Source: Flavobacteriales bacterium | GTDB lineage: Bacteria; Bacteroidota; Bacteroidia; Flavobacteriales_D; Sanyastnellaceae | DNA: 64,000 bases | Reading direction: 5' to 3' | Assembly: GCA_947466425.1 (NCBI GenBank) | Contig: CANIBZ010000001.1 | Span: 1-64,000, forward strand | Part shown: one piece after another, positions 46,912 to 55,400 of the stretch | How the letters are laid out: every line of letters begins with the position of its first letter | How positions within the stretch are numbered: position 1 is the stretch's first letter | Translations under genes and position numbers: made by a program | The notes under the pieces: generated by a model | Databases searched by the model: none | Told to the model about the DNA's origin: nothing | What the model saw: the letters and a program-made list of their open reading frames with translations, nothing else

Positions 46912-46919
46912 TACAAATG
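46912..46919 (-). promoter_or_regulatory. -7 element (TACATTTG) of the phosphatase operon
   Basis: On the minus strand TACATTTG ends two bases before ATG 46909. The match is exact, and the transcript would be leaderless if started there. Confidence 0.5.
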
Positions 46920-46948
46920 TACCTCTGAATTAATTTACTTTTACGGGA

Positions 46949-46996
46949 CACAACACGTTGTGATGACCTTCTGCGAAGGATGACCGCGGAGGGGAT
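46949..46996. repeat. Hairpin-spacer array A (spacer ATGA)
   Basis: The clean unit is CCTTC-TGC-GAAGG (46967-46979), a five-bp stem with a three-base loop whose minus-strand loop is GCA. It is flanked on both sides by ATGA. To the left, CACAA and TTGTG pair across CACG; to the right, a weaker CC/GG hairpin follows. It sits right before the shikimate kinase-like gene and looks like a short or decayed array. Confidence 0.55.
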
Positions 46997-47002
46997 GGGT
47001 AA

Positions 47003-47470
47003 ATGGAATTTGATATGAAGAGACACATTTTATTAGTAGGAATGCCCGGAAGTGGGAAGACGACAAAGGCGAGGCAGTTGGCTGTGGAGCGTGGGGTGTC
47101 GTGTTATGAAGTAGATGAGATGTTGGAGTTGAAGTGGGGAAGGAGTATTGCTGAATTTGTGGAGGGAAATGGTTGGGAAAAATTTCGCGAGGAAGAATTT
47201 TCTATGGTGAAATCGATTGTGAACGAGCCGGTGGGAATCATTTCAGCGGGAGCAGGTTTTTTTACTACTGATGAGAAGGTTGAATTCTCTTTGAATCATT
47301 TTGAAGTGTTGTATTTGGAAGTGTCTATTGACGAGTTGTTCAACAGACTCAGCACTCAAGAAGAACGCGCTAAGCGTCCGCTTTTGAGTGAAGGGGATTT
47401 GCGTTTTAAGTTGGAAGCGCTTTTAGCGGAAAGGGAAAGGTTTTACTCCTTCGGATCAATCACGAAGTGA
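47003..47470 (+). CDS. aroK: Shikimate kinase-like protein with array-derived C-terminus
   Basis: 155 residues. Walker A is GMPGSGKTT, followed by the shikimate-binding EVDEMLELKWGRSIAEF and a lid with EERAKRPLL. The usual GGG motif reads SAGAGFF. So the protein resembles shikimate kinase, but residue-level drift is clear, and it may phosphorylate something else. Either ATG 47003 or 47015 could start it. The last eight codons (YSFGSITK) lie within hairpin array B, and array A precedes the start. Both ends are thus bounded by arrays. Confidence 0.72.
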   Translation: MEFDMKRHILLVGMPGSGKTTKARQLAVERGVSCYEVDEMLELKWGRSIAEFVEGNGWEKFREEEFSMVKSIVNEPVGIISAGAGFFTTDEKVEFSLNHFEVLYLEVSIDELFNRLSTQEERAKRPLLSEGDLRFKLEALLAERERFYSFGSITK

Positions 47471-47520
47471 CCAATCTGACTTCGTCAGATCAATTGCTGC
47501 GCAATCAATCACAGAAGGTG
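47447..47520. repeat. Hairpin-spacer array B (spacer CA), overlapping the end of aroK
   Basis: Successive hairpins with three-base loops: TCC-TTC-GGA, ATCAC-GAA-GTGAc, ATCTGAC-TTC-GTCAGAT, ATTGC-TGC-GCAAT, and an imperfect ATCAC..GTGAg. The two-base spacer CA separates each pair exactly (47457, 47472, 47491, 47506). The first two hairpins are coding sequence of the kinase-like gene. The grammar is the same as in array D, 11 kb away. Confidence 0.75.
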
Positions 47521-47532
47521 AGTGTTACTCCG

Positions 47533-48519
47533 CTATTTTCCAAAAGATTTCTTAATTGCTTCGAGTGTTGGAAGCTGAGCACTAAATTCCTCAGGTAGTT
47601 CTTTTGAAGTGGAATAACTTGAGACCCCAATGGGATAGTTACTCTTTTTTAATGAGTATTCTACAACAGTTCTGTTCTTCGATTTACAAATAATAATTCC
47701 TACTGAATCATTCTCATGAGGTAATCTTACTTTATCGTTCAACAAAGCCAGATAGAATTCCATTTTCCCTTTGTATTCGGGAATAAACTCTCCAACTTTA
47801 AGTTCAATTGCGACTAAACATTGAAGGGTTCTGTGAAAGAGAAGGAGATCAATGAAATAATCGTTTCCTTCCAATTGAATTTTAAATTGACTTCCAATAA
47901 ATGAAAACTGATTTCCCATTTCAAGAAGGAATTTCTGAACATTATTGAGCAGTCCCTTTTCCAAATCCCTTTCAGAGTGATTAATATCTAACTCTAGAAA
48001 ATCAAATAGATATTTATCCTTTAGCGTTATTGATTTCTCTTTTGAATGATCAAGAAAACTGTTTTGTGAATTCAGAATCTTCAGATGTGCTTTGTTCTCA
48101 ATTTCTCGAATCAGCTGAGCTTTTGTCCAACGTTCATGCAAGCATTTAGTTATATAGAATAATCTGTCAGCCACATTCTTAACCCGCTTCAGAATTACAA
48201 CGTTGTGTGTCCATGGAATTTCTCGTACCAATGGTACGAGATTTTCAATTTGGTAATAGTTGTTATAGAACTGAGCCATTAGCCAAAGATTTGCTGCAGA
48301 TAATCCAGATGATTTTGGAAATTCAAGCAGAAGTTCATCTGATAGTTTTTCCACAACACTTCTGCCCCAACCCAATTTTTGTTTTTCGGAAATTGACCGT
48401 CCAATCTCCCAATAAAGCTGAATCAACTGAATATTCACCTCTCGCATTGCAGCATATTGTGCAGAGCGAATCTTGTTTTTTATCTCATCAAAAAACGGAG
48501 TGTAAATTTTTGCGTCCAT
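47533..48519 (-). CDS. DUF1016 (YhcG-type) PD-(D/E)xK nuclease-like protein
   Basis: 328 residues. The N-terminal helical domain fits DUF1016 (IQLYWEIGRSIS, GWGRSVVEKLSDEL, SAANLWLMAQFY, WTHNVVILKRVK). The C-terminal nuclease domain has the metal site in NDYFIDLLLFHRTLQCLVAIELKVGEF (Asp, then ELK) and later NDSVGIIICKSKN. Family members are found near restriction-modification and mobile genes, with no settled role. Here it stands alone between two hairpin arrays, with its promoter side facing the 48-bp repeats. Possible horizontal gene. Confidence 0.88.
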   Translation of the reverse strand: MDAKIYTPFFDEIKNKIRSAQYAAMREVNIQLIQLYWEIGRSISEKQKLGWGRSVVEKLSDELLLEFPKSSGLSAANLWLMAQFYNNYYQIENLVPLVREIPWTHNVVILKRVKNVADRLFYITKCLHERWTKAQLIREIENKAHLKILNSQNSFLDHSKEKSITLKDKYLFDFLELDINHSERDLEKGLLNNVQKFLLEMGNQFSFIGSQFKIQLEGNDYFIDLLLFHRTLQCLVAIELKVGEFIPEYKGKMEFYLALLNDKVRLPHENDSVGIIICKSKNRTVVEYSLKKSNYPIGVSSYSTSKELPEEFSAQLPTLEAIKKSFGK

Positions 48520-48578
48520 GCTGCAAACCTATTTCTGCAAGAGCGGAATGTCAAGAAATGGTTATGCGGGTTTATGTG

Positions 48579-48892
48579 AACTACGTTATTGGAAAACCTT
48601 CGGTTTTATTCCTACTTCGTAATTGGAACTTCGTTATTGGAAAACCTTCGGTTTTATTCCTACTTCGTAATTGGAACTTCGTTATTGGAAAACCTTCGGT
48701 TTTATTCCTACTTCGTAATTGGAACTTCGTTATTGGAAAACCTTCGGTTTTATTCCTACTGCGTAATTGGAACTTCGTTATTGGAAAACCTTCGGTTTTA
48801 TTCCTACTGCGTAATTGGAACTTCGTTATTGGAAAACCTTCGGTTTTATTCCTACTTCGTAATTCCTATTTCATAATTGGAACTTTGTAATT
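48579..48892. repeat. Hairpin-spacer array C1: six 48-bp tandem copies
   Basis: Six direct copies of 48 bp begin at 48584, 48632, 48680, 48728, 48776 and 48824. Each holds AAAACC-TTC-GGTTTT and TAC-TTC-GTA, and AAC-TTC-GTT spans the copy joins, separated by ATTGG or ATTCC. Copies 4 and 5 differ only by one base in the TAC hairpin loop (TGC). The left end has AAC-TAC-GTT (48579-48587), again changed only in the loop. The last copy ends in TAT-TTC-ATA. This fills most of the 450-bp stretch without a gene between 48520 and 48969. Confidence 0.9.
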
Positions 48893-48898
48893 AAAAAC

Positions 48899-48969
48899 GT
48901 CGAAGACATTCGCCGCAGGCATTCGTTGAAAACATTCGTTGCTTCGCAACATTCGCCCGCAGGGCATTC
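48899..48969. repeat. Hairpin-spacer array C2 (spacer ATTC)
   Basis: Five perfect hairpins follow one another: GTC-GAA-GAC, GCC-GCA-GGC, GTT-GAA-AAC, GTTGC-TTC-GCAAC and GCCC-GCA-GGGC. After each comes exactly ATTC (48908, 48921, 48934, 48951, 48966). There is no leftover base in the 71 bp. The array ends at the first base before the stop codon of the XRE gene. Confidence 0.9.
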
Positions 48970-49302
48970 TTACCGTTTACGGGAATAACTCCCCTTCACC
49001 TTTTCAAGATCTTTGGTAATAGCGGCAACTTCTTTTTCGAGCAGTTTGAATTCTGCTTTGGTCACATAGGCTGAAAGAGGATCGTTGAGGTTGTTGTAAG
49101 GTTTTTCGTCGAAGAGTTCGGCGATGGTGACTTTGAGGATTTTCGAGATCTGAGCGACTGTGGTAACTGAGATGGTAATTTCTCCACGTTCCATTTTTCC
49201 GTAGTTTCCGGTAGTCATTCCCAGCTCGTCGGCAACGTTGTCTTGGCTAAGTCCGCGCATAGCACGAAACATGCGAATTCGTTGTCCGACCTTCTTGTTC
49301 AT
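48970..49302 (-). CDS. XRE-family DNA-binding regulator
   Basis: 110 residues. Residues about 7-62 are a Cro/C1-type helix-turn-helix (IRMFRAMRGLSQDNVADELGMTTGNYGKMERGEITISV), followed by a helical C-terminus (EFKLLEKEVAAITKDLEKVKG) that may form a coiled coil. It probably regulates itself and perhaps the divergent adhesin gene; a palindrome in between (49355-49375) is a candidate operator. The stop codon abuts array C2. Confidence 0.9.
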   Translation of the reverse strand: MNKKVGQRIRMFRAMRGLSQDNVADELGMTTGNYGKMERGEITISVTTVAQISKILKVTIAELFDEKPYNNLNDPLSAYVTKAEFKLLEKEVAAITKDLEKVKGSYSRKR

Positions 49303-49354
49303 TTCTCAAATTTCCTCTCATACAGTGTCTTAACACAATCTTAAAGCGTCGTTT

Positions 49355-49375
49355 ATTAATCACAATAAGATTAAT
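49355..49375. promoter_or_regulatory. Candidate XRE operator between the regulator and the giant adhesin
   Basis: Perfect inverted repeat ATTAATC and GATTAAT with a seven-base gap. A related half-site (AATCTTA, 49337-49343) lies just upstream and mirrors TAAGATT at 49366-49372. The position between two divergent genes fits autoregulation, but this is unproven. Confidence 0.4.
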
Positions 49376-49442
49376 TTAGTATTTTCGTGGTGTTTATCAA
49401 TTTATTGTTGAGCAAAGCAATGAAAACAGCTTGATGAATAAA

Positions 49443-49479
49443 TGAAAACTGACCTTACTAAAATTTGAAAACTGACCTT
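49443..49479 (+). repeat. 14-bp direct repeat before the adhesin gene
   Basis: TGAAAACTGACCTT occurs at 49443-49456 and 49466-49479. It may be a binding site or a small duplication. The start codon of the giant gene is at 49486, seven bases after the second copy. Confidence 0.6.
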
Positions 49480-49485
49480 CATTTT

Positions 49486-52400
49486 ATGAAAACCCGCATC
49501 AAAAATTTCTTCCCCTCTCTTACCTTCTCTTCCCCTCTCTTAACTTCTTTATTTCCCCTTCTCTTAACTTTTCTTACCCTGTTCGCAGGGAGTGTTGCAT
49601 CAGCCCAAATCCCCTCTACTGGCTTGGTTGGTTATTGGAATTTTAGTGGTAATGTGAATGATGCAAGTTCGAATGGAAACAATGGTATAATGCAACCAGG
49701 AAACAACGGTTCTATAAACTTTGTGACAGATCGCTTTGGAAATGCGAATTCAGCAATTCAGTTTAGTTCAAACCCTGCATGGAATTCACTCGGTCCATAT
49801 ATAGAAATTCCGAACAGTCAGAATTTGTTGGTTAACTCTGATTTTACAATGATTTATTCGATTAAAGTTTCAGCTCAAAATGTGATTGGCGAAATCATCA
49901 ATAAGGGAGCCGATGCCATTGCAAACTCTTATTTCTCTCGAGTGGCGAATGGAATTTTGCAAAACTCGATTCCTACCTCAGGCATAATTAACGTTTCAAA
50001 TTTTCCAATTGGTTCTTGGCAGACAGTAACGATTACATATTCTAATTCTCTATTGTCGTATTATCTAAATGGAGTTTTTCAGCAATCAGTGGCTTCTGGT
50101 CCAATACAAAGCTCGTCATCTAAATATTATTTTGGGTCAATGGTTTCGGGAAGTTCAAACGGAAGTTATTATCCTTTTCAAGGGATAATGGACGACATCT
50201 CCATATACAACCGCGCCTTAACTCCTGCTGAAATCACTCAAGTCTATACTTCTCAAACAAGTACAGTTCAACCCCCTTGTCCAACCCTCGCAACAAATCT
50301 TCAAACCGGATTGGTTGGTTATTGGCCGTTTTGTGGAAATGCGAATGATGAAAGTGGAAACGGAAATAACGGAACAGTGAATGGCGCGACTTTAACGACT
50401 GATCGTTTTGGTAATGCGAATAGCGCGTATAGTTTTGATGGGGTGAATGATATTATTACGCTGAATGCAATACCAATGCAAAACGGCACAATTTCTATTT
50501 GGTTTGAAGAATCTGTTCTTAATAATTCAAATCCAAATAATGGACATCCTCCAATTGGAAGTCAATTAATTGGTCAAGGAACAGGGCATCAACCTTCTGT
50601 TACTTATTGTGATTTCGCTCTCGGAATTTCAAGTTATAACGGTGGGCCTGAATATTATTCATTTGAAAATAGTGCCGTTAATAGTTGGACAGATTATAGT
50701 TTGGGCACCGTCGGAAATAATAGTGTTTGGAATAACATTGTTATTGTGATAGATGGAACTCAACTTTCTATGTATTTGAATGGAAGTTTATTTTCATCAA
50801 CAACCTTATCGAATGCTTTATTAAATTCAGGTGCACCTCTTTCATTTGGGGGTAGATATGTATTTCAATCTTCTAATGGGATTTACTATCATAATTTTTT
50901 CAAAGGCAATCTCGACGACATATGCATATACAACCGAGCCTTAACCTCTGCTGAAATCTCACAACTATACACAGATCCATCAACTACTCCTCCTTTAGCC
51001 TGCACCCCCTTCCTCGGCGAAGACCAAACCGTTTGTGCGGGAACGAGTGTAACGCTTACAGCAAGCGGATCTTCATTGGCTTGTCCAACATTACCTTCTA
51101 CTCTTCAAACCGGACTGGTGGGCTATTGGCCGTTCTGCGGTAACGCAAACGACGCAAGTGGAAATGGAAACAACGGAACAGTGAATGGAGCAACGTTGAC
51201 GGTAGATCGTTTTGGGAATGCAAATAGTGCGTATAGTTTTGATGGGGTGAATGATTACATTGTAACTAATAATATTTCATTTGCAAATGGTGGTGATTAT
51301 TCTATTTCTTTATGGGTAAAACTTAACGCAGCATATTCTAATGGTGAACCACAGCATTATTTATTATCAAATGCAACTACTTTAGGAGGCGCATATTTAA
51401 ATACCGATTATAACCAAAGTCAATTCGGTTGTAATTCCTTCTACTCAGACAACTCAATAGGAAATTGGCACCACTATGTTGGAATTAAATCTGGAAATAC
51501 TTATACATTAAGAATTGATAATCAAGTCGTAGGTTCAGTTAACAATTGCAACACAAATTTCATTAATGGTTATCCTGTTTTCTTTGGCAATTCATCAGTT
51601 AACACTGAATTTACCAATGGAATTATTGATGATATTTCAATTTATACACGGGCTCTATCAGTATCAGAAATCCAACAACTTTATACCCTCGGACAATCGA
51701 CTTACTTATGGTCAACGGGTGCAACAACAGCAACCATAAACGTCACACCAACAACCACCACAACCTATACTTGCACGGTAACCGATGCGAATGGAAATGT
51801 TTGCACCGATAGCGTAACTGTTTTCGTTCCGCAAATCGAAGCAACCGATTTAACTATTTGTGCGGGAGAGACAACGACACTTTCTGTTTCAGGAATTAAT
51901 TCAACCGCTACTCCTTCGGCATGTCCAACATTACCTGCCAACCTTCAAAACGGACTTGTTGGCTACTGGCCTTTCTGCGGCAACGCAAATGACGCAAGTG
52001 GGAATGGAAACAACGGAACGGTGAATGGCGCGACATTGACGACGGATCGTTTTGGTAATGCGAATAGTGCGTATGCCTTTAATGTGAATTATCTTACAAG
52101 TATAGGAATTTCAAATCTTAGCGGTTTAAACGATTGGTCGATTGCTTTCTGGTGTAATCCAAGCAGCAGCAATACGAGTTTCCTTTATTATCCAATAGGA
52201 ATTAATTGTCAATTATATTGGAAAGGAATTGGATTATCTGGAAATAATCCACCATGCGGTATACCTGGTCAAAATTTATTTTTATTCGATGGTAGCCAAG
52301 GTTGTTCAAATTGGTTTGCGGCAAACTCGGTATTTAACTACAACAGTTTCAATCAATTTGTAATTACAAAGAGCGGGTTAGAGTATAGAATTTATCAAAA

Positions 52401-55400
52401 TGGAATGTTATTGAATTCGTCTTCTTCTTTAGAGGCAATTAGTATTCAATCTCTAACACTCGGTAGGAGATGTAATGATCCTAGCACAAATACTCTTGAC
52501 GGTACAATTGACGATGTTATACTTCATAATAGAGCCTTGACCACTAATGAAATTCAACAACTATACAATCTCGGACAAACAACATACCTCTGGTCCAACG
52601 GCGCAACAACTCCAACCATTAACGTTTCTCCGACCACAACTACAACCTATACTTGCACAGTAACAACCAATGGGGTTTCGTGCACAGATTCGGTTACTGT
52701 TATTGTGAGCAATCCGGTTATTGATTTAGGCGCAGACGTTACTGTTTGCGGAACTTCAACAACATTAACAGCACCTTCAGGATACGATTCGTATTTGTGG
52801 AGTAACGGTGGAACAACCAATACTACAACGGCAAGTTCAAATGGAACTTATTCATGCACTGGACTGATCAATGGTTGTTCTGCAACTGATTCCATCGATG
52901 TCGTTTTAGTTTCGTTAGATGCGCAAGTGAACGTAAGTAGCATATGCTCAGGTGAGGCGGTAGAATTAACAGCAACTTCAAATTTGAGTGTAAATCAGAA
53001 TTCGAATTGTATTGGAAATACAGGCAGTCCAAACCCTTGGCCTTACCCTTCAGCTTACAACGCGGGAATTATTGATTTAGGAAACTTTGGTGCACAGAGT
53101 GTATTTAGTATTTCCGCATGGGTGAATGTGGGTGCAACTCAAAACGGGATATCCATATTATTAGATGCCTCACACGGAGGGTCCGCTAACTGGGTAGTTC
53201 AAGCTTTTGGTAATAACACCTATACATGGGGAAGTTTGAGTTTTACGCTTACACCGAACGTGTGGCAGCATGTATTACTTACCTATGTCAACGGTAGTAA
53301 AAAGTGTTTTATTGACGGACAATTAGTGGCAAGTGTTTACAATCCAATTTCATATTCAGGAAGTCCTCAACTTTATTTAGGAAACTGGCCAGAGGGAGGT
53401 CGACGATTTAACGGTTTGGTCGATGAGCTTTATATTACCTACAGTGAACTACAATCCTCGAATTTTGTCCCATCACAAGTAATCAATACACCTTCAGCAA
53501 ACAGCTTTGGGTTGTGGCATTTCGATGAAGGTGCCAATGGAACTACGCTGAATTCGGTGAGTGGCACTGTAGCACAAATAGGTAGTTGGTTTTGGGCATC
53601 TCGTCCCGTTGTAGGCAACGCAACAATAAGTTGGAATGGTGTGCCAGGTTCTTCAACGCAAACACTTTCTCCTGTTGTAACAACTACCTATGTTTCTTCG
53701 GTTTTAATCAATGGATTAACTTGTAGCGATTCGGTTACAGTTGCCGTGAATAATCCGGTTATTGATTTAGGCGCAGACGTTACCGTTTGCGGAACTTCAA
53801 CCACATTAACAGCACCATCAGGATACGATTCATATTTGTGGAGCAACGGTGGAACTGCTAACACAACAACAGTTACTACGAATGGAACGTATTCGTGCAC
53901 AGCAACGCAAGGTGGTTGCAGCGCGAGTGATTCAATTGATGTAACGTTAATTGACGCCTCAATAACTGCGAGCGATTCTATAGTTTGTGCGGGCGAAACC
54001 GTGACGTTGTCTGTTCCTCAAGGCGGATCTTCTAACATAGCTTGTGCAGCACTTCCAACCAACCTTCAAACCGGGCTTGTTGGTTACTGGCCTTTCTGCG
54101 GTAATGCGAATGACGAAAGTGGGAATGGGAATAACGGAACGGTAAATGGTGCAACGTTGACGACTGATCGTTTTGGGAATGCAAACAGTGCTTATAGTTT
54201 TGATGGGAACGATTGGATTGAATCATTAATACCGCAGACACTTGGTTACACGGTTTCTGGTTGGGTGTTTTTAAATACAAATAATAATTACAATGGTTTT
54301 GCTCAGCATAAAAATAATTGTGGCCGAGGCGGTGGATACATTTTCGCAATTCCAAACGGTGGGGATGTTCGACTGTTGAAACAAAACTGCGGTGAATGCG
54401 GAAATAATTGCAGTGCACAATTTTCAATTTCAAATTTCTCAAGTGTAGCAATTGGCGAATGGAAACATCTCGTTGCAACTTGTGATGCGATCAACAGCCA
54501 TAAAGTTTATTTGAACGGGCAATTGGTTTACACACAAACAAATTCATCCTCAATCGGCCAATATGGTCAACAATTATTCAGCATAGGTAAACATCATGAT
54601 TCCCCAGATTTATATTTTTTGAATGGAAAGGCAGATGACTTCTTATTATACAACCGTGCTCTCACCGCCGCTGAAATCCAACAGCTTTACACTATCGGGC
54701 AAACAACGTATCTATGGTCAAACGGAGCAACAACTGCAACCATTAACGTTTCCCCGACTTCAACCACAACTTATACCTGCACGGTAACGACAAATGGGGT
54801 TAGTTGTACAGATTCAATTACAGTTACCGTTGATGTTCCTACAGCGACGATTACTCCAGCTAGCGCAACGACCTTCTGTCAAGGTGGAAGTGTTGTGTTG
54901 AACGCCAATTCGGCAACCGGAAACGCTCGATACATTAAGTTTTCATCAATTTATTCAGAAGATAATGGGCAGGTAAATGTGTATGGGATCCAGGCCTATT
55001 CAAATGGAGTTGATGTAGCTTTAAATCAGTCAGGCTTTGCAAATAGTTATGAATTCGGTGATTGGAGCAATAACGGAATAGGAGCTGTGGATGGTGGATG
55101 GTGGACCAGGTGGTCGAGTAATCGCAATGATCCTGGACCTGATGTTCAAAACCCGCACTACATAGTCATTGATTTGGATTTAGTATATAATCTTGATAGT
55201 ATTCTGATAGATATTCAAGGTTTTGATAGTTGGAATCAAACATTTCAAGTATTAACATCCACAGACTCTATAAATTGGACGTTGATAGCGGAAGAGACGG
55301 ATGTAACTGGAATCTTTACCTACCCATTGGTAGGTCTTAATTTGAGTTACCAATGGCAGTTAAATGGCGTAAGTATCAACGGCGCAACCTCCCCATCTTA

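Noticed and set aside
45251-47026. Longer form of the PafA-like protein, starting at 47026
   Set aside because: The extra 39 residues precede a full signal peptide, cross array A, and lie upstream of the -7 element. The ATG at 46909 also gives residue numbers matching the PafA active site.
48207-48890. Open plus-strand frame of 227 codons with repeated VIGKPSVLFLLRNWNF
   Set aside because: It runs antisense to the DUF1016 gene and then through the 48-bp repeats. The unit length, 48, is a multiple of three, so several frames stay open by chance. No start signal or known protein supports it.
48579-48969. CRISPR array
   Set aside because: Copies follow each other with no unique spacers of usual length, the short constant spacer words repeat, and no cas genes are in the window.
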